A stretch of 64,000 bases of DNA, from NCBI GenBank assembly GCA_009885695.1, contig VFKE01000056.1:42603-106602 (forward strand), in the 5' to 3' direction. The DNA comes from Verrucomicrobiota bacterium (GTDB lineage Bacteria; Verrucomicrobiota; Verrucomicrobiia; Verrucomicrobiales; Verrucomicrobiaceae). The translations under genes and the position numbers were made by a program. The notes under the pieces were generated by a model. It made no database searches and was not told where the DNA came from. It was given only the letters and a program-made list of their open reading frames with translations. Every line of letters starts with the position of its first letter. The first letter of the stretch is position 1. This document shows positions 45,901-54,660 of the stretch, piece by piece.

Positions 45901-46250
45901 ATGGCGTGATGACGCTGCTGCAGACGCTCAATCCCTTCGCGCCGCATATCACCGAGGAACTCGCCGAGCGCATCGGCGGAGCCTTTCCAAAATTAAAGAT
46001 CAACGGCTCGCTCGCTCACCAAACGTGGCCGGAGTTCGACGCCTCCGCGCTCACCGAAGATGAAATGGAAATCGTGCTTCAGGTGAATGGCAAACTGCGT
46101 GACCGCCTCACCGTGGCCAAGGACATCGCAAAAGAGGAACTGGAAAAGCTGGCGCTGGCGAGCGCCAAGGTGATCGAATTCACCCAGGGTCTCACCATCC
46201 GCAAAGTGGTGGTGGTGCCGGGCAAGCTGGTCAACATTGTTGCGAACTAA
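42978..46250 (+). CDS. leuS: Leucyl-tRNA synthetase carrying an in-frame RAYT transposase and a second repeat insertion
   Basis: 1090 residues from the ATG at 42978 ([18 protein letters not shown]); an upstream GTG at 42960 adds six residues. Class I core: HIGH-type HVGHPEGY near residue 60 and [12 protein letters not shown] near 850. The CP1 editing domain shows the Thr-rich [13 protein letters not shown] and [18 protein letters not shown]. Right after [14 protein letters not shown] the frame enters a complete RAYT element (residues about 402-618), then resumes at [17 protein letters not shown] second insertion of about 25 residues (45287-45356) follows YWMGGTN. Without both, the protein would be about 845 residues, normal for LeuRS. 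No other leuS is in the window. Function despite the insertions is inferred from the intact frame and motifs. Confidence 0.93.
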   Translation: MNNERRKQFPFDEFEPKWQRLWEDAKAFRTPGPGDADFDSTKPKYYALDMFPYPSGQGLHVGHPEGYTATDIVTRFKKMRGFNVLHPMGWDAFGLPAEQYAIKTGQHPRTTTEANIEGFRAQLKRLGFAYDWEREVNTTDPAYYKWTQWIFLQLYHSYFDEQTNRARPVSELEAQDLKREEIDAQRLAYVKEAPVWWCPELGTVLANEEVVDGKSEVGGFPVERRPMRQWMLRITAYAQRLIDELDGLNWPEGIKLLQKNWIGKSEGAEVHFKAADLDETITVFTTRPDTLFGATYMVLAPEHRLVDELVSEEQLAEVEQYRERTARKSDLERTELAKEKSGVFTGAYAINPVNKERIPIWIADYVLMGYGTGAIMAVPAHDERDFEFANKFGLPVRQVLQGSAGVSPVQTLQKGAQFTKHRRRLPHWQQGECAVFVTWRLADSLPKEKLDEWNSEREAWKASHPEPWSEQFEDEYHARFSDQLDKWLDSGGGSCVLRRPEISAIVAGALNHFDGDRCTLHAAVVMPNHVHLLFQPVGNHKIEDIIQSLKSFTAKQVNKLLGSEGRLWQPEYFDRLVRSLPHFERVSRYISENPVVAGLREGEFVLIEKCTGETPALPYESDGVAVNSDFLNGLATPEAKSKITAWLTEKGLGAKTTNFKLRDWLFSRQRYWGEPFPIVWEDGHHRAVPESELPVVPPDLDDFKPTGTPEPPLSKATSWVRYSENATRELNTMPQWAGSCWYYLRYCDPKNTERFISKEAEAYWMGGTNVKCGMRNAESVSAIPNSKFQIPNSTKGGVDLYVGGTEHAVLHLLYARFWHKFLFDLGHVSTPEPFQRLVNQGLILGEDGQKMSKSRGNVVNPDDVILEYGADSLRLYEMFMGPLEQVKPWHMQGVEGVYRFLARVWRLVLEGNQEGGWSISPQLQDVLTDKKLNKIIHETIKKVSEDIEKLSFNTSISQMMVLTNAFTQAEVRPANGVMTLLQTLNPFAPHITEELAERIGGAFPKLKINGSLAHQTWPEFDASALTEDEMEIVLQVNGKLRDRLTVAKDIAKEELEKLALASAKVIEFTQGLTIRKVVVVPGKLVNIVAN
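44181..44830 (+). mobile_element. RAYT (REP-associated tyrosine transposase) element inserted in frame in leuS
   Basis: 650 bp bounded by perfect 25-bp inverted repeats at 44181-44205 (GGGAGCGCGGGCGTCTCGCC then CGTGC) and 44806-44830. The encoded protein reads through both ends in the leuS frame. Transposase motifs: [20 protein letters not shown] at the start, the metal-binding MPNHVHLLF (His-x-His), [15 protein letters not shown], and [12 protein letters not shown], where the tyrosine is the candidate nucleophile, then [17 protein letters not shown]. This is the Y1/RAYT family, single-strand transposases that move REP/BIME palindromes. No clear target-site duplication is seen. Related end sequences lie at 16180-16336. 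Confidence 0.92.
45287..45356 (+). repeat. In-frame GCGGAAT / AATTCCA repeat insertion in leuS
   Basis: Three tandem GCGGAAT units (45292-45312), a short spacer, then about four AATTCCA units (45323-45355). Translated as [20 protein letters not shown] and a few more residues, between YWMGGTN and [16 protein letters not shown], which are adjacent in ordinary LeuRS. The same two repeat types flank the four-helix-bundle gene at 54229-54603, in the same relative orientation. Confidence 0.85.
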
Positions 46251-46259
46251 AAGTCAATC

Positions 46260-47348
46260 ATGCGGATTTCACTGGTTCACTATTCGGCCCCGCCGGTCAT
46301 CGGCGGCGTGGAGCGCGTGCTGGCGCAGCAGGCTCAGGTCCTGGCGCGCTTCGGCCATGAAGCAGTGGTGGTCTGCGCCACCAAGGGGGCCAAGGTCGAT
46401 GGTGCGATCATGGAGTATGCCCCAAATTTCTACATCAAACGCGTGCAATCAGCGCTGGCGGGTTCCGAGGTCGTCATCGTTCACAACATGTTCACGATGC
46501 CCTTCAACTGGGACTCATCGAAAACCCTCGCGCAGATCAGCCACGACATGACCGGCGCGCGCTTCTTCAACTGGGTGCATGACATCGATGTGACACGCGC
46601 TGATTTTACTGAGCTGCAGCTTCGCGCCTCGCATGTGGCTGTCTCCGAAGTGATGCGGCGCAATTTCTGCAAGTTCGCCGGGCTCAAGGACACCCGGTGC
46701 GCGGTGGTTCCCAACGGACTGGATGTGCCCGCGACACTCGGCTTCGGAAAAAATGTGGCGGCATTTGCCGCGAAACACCGCCTTCTGGAACGAGAACTGG
46801 TCCTCTTCCACCCGGCGCGGGTGCTGGCGCGGAAGAATCTCGAACTGGACATCGAAGTGATCGCGGCGCTCCGGAAGCAGGGCGTGGACGCCGTCTGCGT
46901 CATCACTGGAGCACGTGATCCGCACCGTCTCGATTCAGATGAGTATGCGGAAAAGGTGCGGACCTTGATCGCTAAAAAGAAACTGCAGGAAGCGATCTTG
47001 TTCACCAGCGACTCCTTTGATCCGGAGGAAGATGATGTCCGGGCCATCTATTCACTGGCAGACGCGCTGATCTTCCCGAGTAAATCCGAGGGGTTTGGCC
47101 TGCCGGTTCTCGAAGCCGCGCTGCACCGGCTGCCGGTTTTTTGCTCGGACATTGCCTCGCATCGGGAACTTGCGAATGGCGGCGCCACCTTCTTCAGGCT
47201 CACGGACGATCCGGCTGCCATTGCAAAAAAAATCGTCGCCACCGTAAAGGAAAGCGAATCCGGCACCCGCCGCCGCGTGGTCTTGGAAAAATTCGGCTGG
47301 GACAGCATCTATAAGGAATACCTTGAGCCGATGCTGAAGAAAAGCTAG
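46260..47348 (+). CDS. Glycosyltransferase family 4 protein
   Basis: 362 residues with a GT-B fold. The N-terminus MRISLVHYSAPPVIGGVERV contains the glycine-rich acceptor-side motif of GT4 enzymes; the C-terminal domain has VLFHPARVLARKNLELDIEV and the conserved donor-site segment ALIFPSKSEGFGLPVLEAAL with the retaining-type EGFGLPxLE motif. It begins 9 bases after leuS and ends 8 bases before glgB, so it probably belongs to a glycogen or polysaccharide operon. The exact sugar is not readable. Confidence 0.9.
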   Translation: MRISLVHYSAPPVIGGVERVLAQQAQVLARFGHEAVVVCATKGAKVDGAIMEYAPNFYIKRVQSALAGSEVVIVHNMFTMPFNWDSSKTLAQISHDMTGARFFNWVHDIDVTRADFTELQLRASHVAVSEVMRRNFCKFAGLKDTRCAVVPNGLDVPATLGFGKNVAAFAAKHRLLERELVLFHPARVLARKNLELDIEVIAALRKQGVDAVCVITGARDPHRLDSDEYAEKVRTLIAKKKLQEAILFTSDSFDPEEDDVRAIYSLADALIFPSKSEGFGLPVLEAALHRLPVFCSDIASHRELANGGATFFRLTDDPAAIAKKIVATVKESESGTRRRVVLEKFGWDSIYKEYLEPMLKKS

Positions 47349-47356
47349 GTGAGGGA

Positions 47357-49555
47357 ATGCCCCACACCGCAAACCAGCTTAGTGAACCTGCCGTTCGGAT
47401 TTTAGAAGCGAGGCACCACGATCCTTTCAGCTATCTCGGACCGCAATTGCTCGCCGACGGACGGGTGGCTGTTCGCGCCATGCTGCCACGGGCACATTCA
47501 CTCAAAGTGATCTTGAAAGACGGCGGCGGCTCGTTTGAAGCGGACCTGCTCCATGAAAACGGATTGTTCGAGGCCCTGCTGCCAGCGACGGCGTGGCAGA
47601 AGCCCTACGAACTGGAGTGGCAGGGACAGGAGGGCAAGATTCACCGGCAGGACGACGCCTACGCGTTCGGGCTTTGTCTCGGCGATCTCGACATGCACCT
47701 CTTCCGCGAGGGACGGCATTGGAAGTTGTTCGATCATTTGGGCGCGCATCCCAGGGTGATCAACGGCGTGGCGGGGATCCTGTTCGCCGTCTGGGCGCCA
47801 AACGCGCAGCGCGTTTCGGTCATCGCGGATTTCAACTCCTGGGACGGTCGCGCGCATCCCATGCGCTCCCGCATCGAAGGCGGCATCTGGGAACTTTTCA
47901 TCCCCGGCGTGGGCATGAACGCCCATTATAAATTTGAAATCGTGAGCGGCAGCGGCGCGTTGTTCAATAAGAGCGATCCCTTCGCCTTCTTCTCGCAACA
48001 TGGGCCGCAGACGGCATCGCTCACCTGGGATTATACGCGCTACCAATGGAGCGATGAGGCCTGGATGAGCCGCCGCGCCAGACAGAATTTGTATCACAGT
48101 CCCATGAGCATCTACGAGGTGCATCTGGGATCATGGAAGCGGTCCGAGGGAAAGGAAGGTCGCTGGCTGACTTATCTCGAACTCGCCGACCAGCTCATTC
48201 CTTATGTGAAGGATCTCGGCTTCACGCACATCGAGCTGATGCCGGTGGCGGAGCATCCGTTCGACGGCTCCTGGGGTTATCAAGTGGTTGGATATTACGC
48301 GCCGACATCTCGCTTCGGAAATCCGGACGAGTTCCGCGAGTTCGTGGACCGCTGCCATCAGGCCGGTATCGGTGTCATCGTGGACTGGGTACCGGCGCAT
48401 TTCCCAAAAGATGCGCACGGACTGGCGAAGTTCGATGGCACGGCGCTCTTTGAGCACGCTGATCCGCGGCAGGGTGAGCACGCGGACTGGGGCACGCTGA
48501 TCTTCAACTTCGGCCGCAACGAGGTGAGAAATTTCCTCATCGCCAATGCGCTTTTCTGGCTGGAGCATTATCACATCGACGGCATTCGCGTGGATGCCGT
48601 GGCGTCGATGCTCTATCTGGATTATTCACGCGAGCATGGGCAGTGGGTGCCGAACATTCACGGCGGTCGGGAGAATCTTGATGCCATCGGCTTCATGAAG
48701 GAGCTGAACCAGCAGTGTTATGCGCAGCATCCCGGGTCGGTCATCATCGCGGAGGAGAGCACCGCCTGGGGCGGCGTCTCGCGACCAGTAAGCGCGGGTG
48801 GCCTCGGTTTTGGTTTCAAATGGAACATGGGCTGGATGAACGACACCCTGAGCTACATGCAGGAGAATCCAGTGCATCGGAAGTATCATCACGGCGAGGC
48901 GACCTTCTCCATGCTCTATGCCTACGACGAAAACTTCATGCTGGTGCTCAGTCATGACGAGGTGGTGCACGGAAAGCGCGCGCTGCTGGACAAGATGCCG
49001 GGCGACCGCTGGCAGCAGTTCGCCAACTTGCGGATGTTCCTCGCGTGGATGTGGACGCATCCAGGGAAGAAGCTGCTCTTCATGGGCGGTGAGATCGGCC
49101 AGTGGCGCGAGTGGAACCACGAGCGCGGCATGGACTGGGAAGTTCTCTTTGGGCGCGAACACGTCGGCGTGCAAAAATTGGTGCGCGATTTGAATGCGCT
49201 CTACACCGGCACGCCGGCCTTGCATGCACTGGATCACGCTCCGGGCGGATTCAGCTGGCTGGATGCCAACGACTGGGAGCGGAGCATCTTCACATACGTG
49301 CGCCAGTCACTGGCCGGCGATAAATGCTATGTGATGGTCAATGCCACGCCAGTCCCGCGCGATGGCTACCGCATGGGCGTGGCCGAAGGCGGATTTTATC
49401 GCGAAATCCTGAACACCGACAGCGAGATTTATGCAGGGTCCAACCTGGGCAACGGCACTGGCCTGACCGCGCAACAGGTACCCTGGCAGGGAATGCCCTG
49501 GTCGGTGGTCGTGACCTTGCCGCCGCTGGCGACAGTGATCGTGCGCCGCGCGTAA
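47357..49555 (+). CDS. glgB: 1,4-alpha-glucan branching enzyme
   Basis: Introduces alpha-1,6 branches into glycogen. 732 residues, normal for a GH13 GlgB. An N-terminal CBM48 region appears twice in outline (HDPFSYLGPQ; GILFAVWAPNAQRVSVIADF). GH13 motifs are intact: HIELMPVAEHPFDGSWGYQ, the nucleophile Asp in GIRVDAVASMLYLDY near residue 412, the acid Glu in IIAEESTAWGG near 465 and the stabilising Asp in LSHDEVVHGK near 533. Placed 8 bases after a GT4 glycosyltransferase, consistent with glucan synthesis. Confidence 0.96.
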   Translation: MPHTANQLSEPAVRILEARHHDPFSYLGPQLLADGRVAVRAMLPRAHSLKVILKDGGGSFEADLLHENGLFEALLPATAWQKPYELEWQGQEGKIHRQDDAYAFGLCLGDLDMHLFREGRHWKLFDHLGAHPRVINGVAGILFAVWAPNAQRVSVIADFNSWDGRAHPMRSRIEGGIWELFIPGVGMNAHYKFEIVSGSGALFNKSDPFAFFSQHGPQTASLTWDYTRYQWSDEAWMSRRARQNLYHSPMSIYEVHLGSWKRSEGKEGRWLTYLELADQLIPYVKDLGFTHIELMPVAEHPFDGSWGYQVVGYYAPTSRFGNPDEFREFVDRCHQAGIGVIVDWVPAHFPKDAHGLAKFDGTALFEHADPRQGEHADWGTLIFNFGRNEVRNFLIANALFWLEHYHIDGIRVDAVASMLYLDYSREHGQWVPNIHGGRENLDAIGFMKELNQQCYAQHPGSVIIAEESTAWGGVSRPVSAGGLGFGFKWNMGWMNDTLSYMQENPVHRKYHHGEATFSMLYAYDENFMLVLSHDEVVHGKRALLDKMPGDRWQQFANLRMFLAWMWTHPGKKLLFMGGEIGQWREWNHERGMDWEVLFGREHVGVQKLVRDLNALYTGTPALHALDHAPGGFSWLDANDWERSIFTYVRQSLAGDKCYVMVNATPVPRDGYRMGVAEGGFYREILNTDSEIYAGSNLGNGTGLTAQQVPWQGMPWSVVVTLPPLATVIVRRA

Positions 49556-49684
49556 ATCAACGCGTGATCGCCCCGATGAGCGGCCTCAAGTCTGTCGGCC
49601 TCAAGTCTTGCTTTTGCCAGGCTGCTGCTTCATGTTAAGGGGTTATTTTTGATAAATTGTCGTCGCTCCGCGAGGTTTGCCATC

Positions 49685-52270
49685 ATGAGTCTGCCGCAGA
49701 TTGCCGGATTGGAATTGAAGGAATTGATCGGACGCGGAAGCTGCGGTGCGGTTTACCGCGCGGAGCGGATTGATACCGGCGAGGCCTGCGCGGTGAAGGT
49801 GTTCAACAGCATGGCGATCAACCGCAAGTTGCTCGCGATCGCCATGCGCGGAATGCAGCAGATGCCCGATCATCCAGGACTGTTGCGGCCGACGGAATTT
49901 GTTTTTGACAACAGCCCCTTTTATTGTGCGATGCCCTTGGTTGGCTTTGCCACCGAAGATGCCATGCGGCACCGGACCTGGGAGACTCCGACGCTGGAAT
50001 CATGCTGCGGCAAGTCACCACCGGACCAGGCCTGGCGTTACATCTACGAGATCTGCGACGCCATGTCCTGTCTCCACCGGCACAATCTGGTGCATTGCAA
50101 TCTGAAACCACGCAACGTCCTCATCGAGGACGACCGGGGGAACGCGACAAAGATCACCGACCCGGTCCAGGGCTGGATCGGCGGCATCCACCATTTCGAG
50201 TCGACCGATCACTTCATGTTCATCCCGCCAGAGCAGGCGGAGCACCCGGACGCCCTTCCGGTGCAAGGCACCCAGTGGGATGTGTATTCCTTCGGAGTCC
50301 TTGCCTTCCGTCTGCTTACCGGACAGTTTCCGCGGGGCGCCGGGGCTTACGATGAACAGATCAGGAAGCAGGATCAGGCGCAAGGCATGATCCACGTCGT
50401 GGACAACGGATTGATCCTTCATGCCGTGCGTTCCCAGCCCGACGTTCACTGGCCTGCGAAGCCCACATCAAAATGGGACGAACGCAGGAAGGGAATCATC
50501 GATCAATGCCTCTCCATCGACCCCAAAAACCGCTGGCCCGATCTGCGCGAAGTCCTGCGAGAGTTCGAGCGGCTCGAGGCTGAATTACTGCTGGAAGATG
50601 CCCGACAAAAAATCGAGATCGAGAAACAACATCAGGCTCGCATGAAGTTCCTGCTGCCGGGCGCGACAGCAGCACTGGGCTGCGCACTGGTGATAACGGG
50701 CAGCTTCGGCCTCTGGTATGGCTTGGCCACCTGGCACAAGTGGCAGAACGCCGAGAAGAAGCTGGCCGGCATGGAACAGGAGCGGCAGACACAGCTGGCG
50801 GCCCGTGAATCACACATCGAATCATTGACCAAAACACTCGACAGCGTTCACGAGGAGAAGCGGCTGACGGACGCGAATCTGCAGATGTCCCATGAGGCGG
50901 TGGATCAGTTTCTCGCCCAGCTGCTCCAGATGCCCACAGGCATGGGGCTGGAGGCGGAAATATCCGGCAGCCAGCTCAATGATGCCCTGAAGTTTTACAA
51001 AACTGAACGCGAGCGGTTGAAAGACGATGACAGCCTGCTTCCTGAGCGCGCCCGGAATTATTTCAACACCGCCCAGCTGCTTCTGCGCAAGCAGCAGCGG
51101 GCTGAGGCCATGGAATATCTTACCAGAGCCAGGGCTGCGCTCCTCGTGCTCCGGCAAAAGCAGCCGGATCACAACGATGCTCCACGACGCGAGGCGCTGT
51201 TGGGCCGCGCCTGCCGCTGGCTCGGCACCTTGAAAGCGGATGACGGTCATCGCGGCGAAGCGCTCGAACTTTTCCAACAGGCGGTCGCCGCCCTGGAATC
51301 AGCCGCCAGCAAAGATGCCAAAGATCGCGGCACACGCCTCGAATGTGCCAGCGCCTGGTATGAACTTGGACGACGCGCCCGGCGCGATGGCAGGATCGCG
51401 GATGCTGGAACTGCGCTGGAAAAAATCCCGGCTCTGCTGAAAACCAATCCCGGTGACACGGAACCAACGAATCAGGAAATGTTTTTACTGGCCCGCGGCC
51501 GGATCGAACAGGGACTGGCGCAGCGCGAAAGCGGGGCAACACAACAAGCGATGAAATCTCTCTTCGACGCCATGGAAGAAATGGTCAAGCTCGTCGAGAA
51601 ACAGAAACCCTCACCTCAGCGAGAGGAGATGGCATTGACGTTGGCGGAGGCTTACACGGAGTTCGGTGATACCATTGCAGGCAAGCTCGGCGGGAATGAC
51701 GCCAAAGAGTCCCATGTGGAGGCTTTGAAAATACTCATGGAACTCGTCCGCGTCCATCCGCAGTGGGGCGAGGCGCGCCATCTCCTCGGTCGCAGCTACG
51801 GTGCCATCGCCAGTCTGGAGCGTGACCTGGGCAATCCCACCGAGGCTCAGCGCCGCCAGACCATGGCCGTGCAGACCCTGACCGAACTGGCGAAACTTTA
51901 TCCGCAGAGCACGCGATATGCCGCGGAACTGGCGCGGCAGAAAGGGCAGCATGCGCAGTTATTCTGCGATCTGAACAAGCCCAAAGAAGCCATCCCACTT
52001 GCGGAGGAAGCCATTGCCTCACTCGAAGCCACCCTGAAAAAGGAAGCTGCGATGGATGCGCTCGACCGCAAGGACTGCGGCGTGCTCATGGCCCAGCTCT
52101 ATGGCACCCTCGGTCGCTCCGGCGAACTATCCAAAAACAACAAGCTCGCCAAAAACTCCTACGCCAAGGCAGCTGAACAATGGGAAAAACTCAAGGCAAT
52201 GCACGGCACGGACGAGACCATCCAGCAGGGCCTGGCCTGGACGAAGGACCGCTTAAGGAAGTTGAAGTAG
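49685..52270 (+). CDS. Kinase-like membrane protein (predicted pseudokinase) with TPR-type region
   Basis: About 861 residues from the ATG at 49685 (MSLPQIAGLELKEL). The kinase-like domain (1-300) keeps the P-loop GRGSCGAVYRA and the lysine in CAVKVF, but the catalytic loop reads VHCNLKPRNVLI: HRD is replaced by HCN, so the catalytic aspartate is missing. DFG is replaced by DPV. A membrane helix lies at about 322-346, then a coiled coil (350-420) and a long TPR-like helical region to the end (ARNYFNTAQLLLRKQQRAEA, LGRACRWLGTLKADDGHRGE). Likely a signalling scaffold rather than an enzyme, though activity of non-canonical kinases cannot be excluded. Confidence 0.85.
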   Translation: MSLPQIAGLELKELIGRGSCGAVYRAERIDTGEACAVKVFNSMAINRKLLAIAMRGMQQMPDHPGLLRPTEFVFDNSPFYCAMPLVGFATEDAMRHRTWETPTLESCCGKSPPDQAWRYIYEICDAMSCLHRHNLVHCNLKPRNVLIEDDRGNATKITDPVQGWIGGIHHFESTDHFMFIPPEQAEHPDALPVQGTQWDVYSFGVLAFRLLTGQFPRGAGAYDEQIRKQDQAQGMIHVVDNGLILHAVRSQPDVHWPAKPTSKWDERRKGIIDQCLSIDPKNRWPDLREVLREFERLEAELLLEDARQKIEIEKQHQARMKFLLPGATAALGCALVITGSFGLWYGLATWHKWQNAEKKLAGMEQERQTQLAARESHIESLTKTLDSVHEEKRLTDANLQMSHEAVDQFLAQLLQMPTGMGLEAEISGSQLNDALKFYKTERERLKDDDSLLPERARNYFNTAQLLLRKQQRAEAMEYLTRARAALLVLRQKQPDHNDAPRREALLGRACRWLGTLKADDGHRGEALELFQQAVAALESAASKDAKDRGTRLECASAWYELGRRARRDGRIADAGTALEKIPALLKTNPGDTEPTNQEMFLLARGRIEQGLAQRESGATQQAMKSLFDAMEEMVKLVEKQKPSPQREEMALTLAEAYTEFGDTIAGKLGGNDAKESHVEALKILMELVRVHPQWGEARHLLGRSYGAIASLERDLGNPTEAQRRQTMAVQTLTELAKLYPQSTRYAAELARQKGQHAQLFCDLNKPKEAIPLAEEAIASLEATLKKEAAMDALDRKDCGVLMAQLYGTLGRSGELSKNNKLAKNSYAKAAEQWEKLKAMHGTDETIQQGLAWTKDRLRKLK

Positions 52271-52740
52271 GATCCTTTGACACGAGAACGGCATTGGAAC
52301 CCTCGTCAGTAATCTGAATGGGTTCGTGAAATCAGATTGCCAAAAGGCTCCTCACGGAGATGTCTTCATCAACGTCCTCCACGCTCCGCTTGCCCTGACT
52401 TCCCCAAGAGTTATACGCACAGCGCCAAAAAATTACGGCAGGCGGAGCGCCCGCCCTACATCTCTCATTCAAATAGCGTCCATATCTAGAGCGGTTTAAA
52501 TAATTTCGTAGCCGCGTTCGTGTTGCGCAGCCGCGAAGCGAAAACGCGGGAAATATGTATGCTTCGTTGGCTGCCGTGGCTGCTTCCCGCACTTTTACGA
52601 GATGCGGCTACGTCTTTTTTTAAAAATCTCTAACTCAAAAGCGTGCTCATCATCGCGCAGGGCTTGCAGCGGCTTAAGACCATGCTCGTGGAGGAGCCGC
52701 CCCGCGACACACAAGCCGGAAGCATGTGCCGCATCACAAG
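52271..52740. other. 470-bp gap with palindrome and dispersed element, no gene seen
   Basis: Contains a GC-rich palindrome near 52440-52457 (GGCGGAGCGCCCGCC) and the second copy of the 133-bp element (52494-52626). The remaining sequence up to the DUF1501 stop shows no coding signal that I can support. Confidence 0.6.
52494..52626. repeat. 133-bp dispersed element, copy 2
   Basis: Nearly identical to copy 1 (34882-35014): the same GTTTAAATAATTTCGTAGCC start, the CGCAGCCGCGAAGCGAAAAC interior and a GCGGCTACG end with a T/A-rich terminus. Only scattered substitutions are seen between the two, suggesting recent spread. Confidence 0.88.
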
Positions 52741-54210
52741 TCAGGCAATAATCTCTTTCACCACGTTCCCGCTGACATCGGTGAGACGGAAGTCACGACC
52801 GGCATAGCGGTAGGTGAGCTTTTCGTGATCGAGACCCATGAGCGCCAGCAAAGTGGCGTGCCAGTCCCGGATGGACATCTTGTTTTCCACCGCTTCATAA
52901 CCGTAGTCATCCGTGCTGCCATAGCTCATTCCACCTTTCACCCCGCCGCCGGCCATCCAGATGGTGAATCCTTTGTTGTTGTGATCGCGGCCATCGCCGG
53001 TCTGTGCGTGCGGTGTGCGGCCGAACTCACCACCCCAGATGACCAGCGTATCCTTCAAGAGGCCACGCTGACGCAGATCCGTCAGGAGTCCGGAAATGGG
53101 CCGGTCGATGGCACCACAGTTGTTTGGCAGTGCAGTGGAGAGATTGCGGTGGTGGTCCCAATTCCCAAATGAGACCTCGATGAAACGCACGCCAGCCTCC
53201 GCCAGCCTGCGCGCCATGAGGCATTGCTTGCCAAAGCCATCCGTGGCGCTGTCCCCGATGCCGTAGAGTTTTTTCGTAGCAGCGGACTCCTTCTCCAAAT
53301 CCATTACCTCCGGCGCAACGCTCTGCATGCGAAATGCAAGTTCGTTGCTTTGTATGACGCCTTCAATCTGCGGATCATAACCTTCCTGCGCCAGCTTGGC
53401 TTTGTTGAGCGACTGAATGAAATTCAGCTGGGTCCGCCCGGCATCGGTGTTGTAACGCGGATTGGTGATGTTGCTGATGGCCGCTTGTGCACTGCCGCCG
53501 CGACGCTGTTGAAACTGGGCGATGGGATTGCTGGCGCCGATCTTGGTACCCTGATAAATCGCGGGTAGGAAAGCGCTGCCGTAGTTCTTGGCACCACCGC
53601 CTTGCAAAGGTGGATTGATGGTGATGAAGCCGGGCAGATTTTCATTGGTCGTGCCCAGCCCATAAAGCGTCCATGCGCCCAGTGATGGACGGATGAACTG
53701 GGAAGACCCCGTGTGCATGGAACTGACGGCCTGCGGGTGGTTGGGCAGCTCGGTGCTCATGGAACGCAGGAGGCACATGTCATCCGCGTGCCTGGCCACG
53801 TTCGGAAATAAATCGGAGATCCACAGTCCGCTCCGGCCATGCCGGGAAAATTTCCACTGTGATCCAAGCAAGGTCGCGGAACCGCCGCGACCGCGGCCGG
53901 ATTCTTTGCCGCTGTCAGCTTGCAGCTTTGGTTTGTAATCAAACGTGTCCACATGAGAGGGCGCGCCTGGCATGAAGAGGAAGATCACGCGTTTGGCGCG
54001 CTGCGCGAAATGCGGCGCTTTCGGAGACAAAGGAGAAGCGACAGCAGGTGCGGCTTGTTCCGCCGCCCAGGTATTGAGCGCGCTGAAGGCAAGAAAGCCG
54101 AATCCACTGGATGTGGTTTGCAGAAAGCGGCGGCGGGAGAAGGGGAAATTCGGAACGGGGAGTTCGGAATTCGGAATTTGAAAATCGGAGTGCTGAATGG
54201 GTGAGTTCAT
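52741..54210 (-). CDS. DUF1501 protein with Tat-type signal and a repeat-derived N-terminus
   Basis: 489 residues. The core is DUF1501: VIFLFMPGAPSHVDTFDYKP, MCLLRSMSTELPNHPQAV, FGNWDHHRN, LVIWGGEFGRTPHAQ and GRDHNNKGFTIWMAGGGVKGG. The twin-arginine signal FSRRRFLQTTSSGFGFLAF is preceded by about 20 residues (SDFQIPNSELPVPNFP) encoded by AATTCCG-type DNA repeats (54145-54180), not normal for the family. It is the last gene of a minus-strand cluster: PSD1 protein, four-helix-bundle protein, DUF1501. PSD1 and DUF1501 genes are usually direct neighbours. Confidence 0.93.
   Translation of the reverse strand: MNSPIQHSDFQIPNSELPVPNFPFSRRRFLQTTSSGFGFLAFSALNTWAAEQAAPAVASPLSPKAPHFAQRAKRVIFLFMPGAPSHVDTFDYKPKLQADSGKESGRGRGGSATLLGSQWKFSRHGRSGLWISDLFPNVARHADDMCLLRSMSTELPNHPQAVSSMHTGSSQFIRPSLGAWTLYGLGTTNENLPGFITINPPLQGGGAKNYGSAFLPAIYQGTKIGASNPIAQFQQRRGGSAQAAISNITNPRYNTDAGRTQLNFIQSLNKAKLAQEGYDPQIEGVIQSNELAFRMQSVAPEVMDLEKESAATKKLYGIGDSATDGFGKQCLMARRLAEAGVRFIEVSFGNWDHHRNLSTALPNNCGAIDRPISGLLTDLRQRGLLKDTLVIWGGEFGRTPHAQTGDGRDHNNKGFTIWMAGGGVKGGMSYGSTDDYGYEAVENKMSIRDWHATLLALMGLDHEKLTYRYAGRDFRLTDVSGNVVKEIIA
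54145..54180 (-). repeat. AATTCCG-type repeats at the start of the DUF1501 gene
   Basis: On the minus strand this reads as imperfect tandem AATTCCG/GTTCCG units shortly after the DUF1501 ATG. It is the downstream partner of the GCGGAAT repeats at 54624-54656; together they bracket the four-helix-bundle gene. Confidence 0.75.
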
Positions 54211-54228
54211 GATGTGAAGTCTTAAGGA

Positions 54229-54603
54229 TTACTTGGTGGAAGCGGGCTTTTTGATCAGTGCGGCCTTTCTGGAGGTGCGGATGGAACTGACCATGATCGC
54301 GGTGAGTTCATTGGCCTCTTTGAACAGTTCAGCTGTGAGAAACGCTTTCATCAATCCGGAGTCGGTGATGAGTTCGAGCCAGAATGCTGATTCGTCGGAT
54401 TCTTCCTCCACAACACCGAGCTTCGCACGGAACTCCGCGTCACTGCGCGCACGGCAGGCGGCGCGATAGTTCGCACCAACGGATGTGCCCGACCTAAGCA
54501 ACTGTTTTCCAAGAACATCAGCAGTGCGGCTGTTAGACAAGGACTCAACAAGCTTGATGGTCCTCAGCGCGAACTTCTTGGTTCTGTCCTTCAAATCATT
54601 CAT
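54229..54603 (-). CDS. Four-helix-bundle protein (23S rRNA-intervening-sequence/IVP family)
   Basis: 124 residues. The family pattern is clear: NDLKDRTKKFALRTIKLVESL, then GKQLLRSGTSVGANYRAACR and a long helix with VEEESDESAFWLELITDSG. IVP-family proteins were named after ORFs in 23S rRNA intervening sequences, and many stand-alone copies exist; the molecular role is unknown, with a suggested RNA or protein scaffold role. Here it interrupts a PSD1-DUF1501 pair and is bracketed by GCGGAAT and AATTCCG repeats, giving the look of a mobile cassette. No tyrosine or serine recombinase is nearby. Confidence 0.9.
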   Translation of the reverse strand: MNDLKDRTKKFALRTIKLVESLSNSRTADVLGKQLLRSGTSVGANYRAACRARSDAEFRAKLGVVEEESDESAFWLELITDSGLMKAFLTAELFKEANELTAIMVSSIRTSRKAALIKKPASTK

Positions 54604-54623
54604 GACTTGTTATTTGTTTGTAT

Positions 54624-54656
54624 TAATTCCGCATTCCGCATTCCAAGTTCCGCATT
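54624..54656 (-). repeat. GCGGAAT-type repeats upstream of the four-helix-bundle gene
   Basis: On the minus strand: GCGGAAC, a TTGGAAT unit, then two GCGGAAT units, beginning a few bases after the PSD1 stop and ending about 20 bases before the IVP start codon. Same unit and orientation as the first half of the leuS insertion at 45292-45312. Confidence 0.8.
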
Positions 54657-54660
54657 TTAT

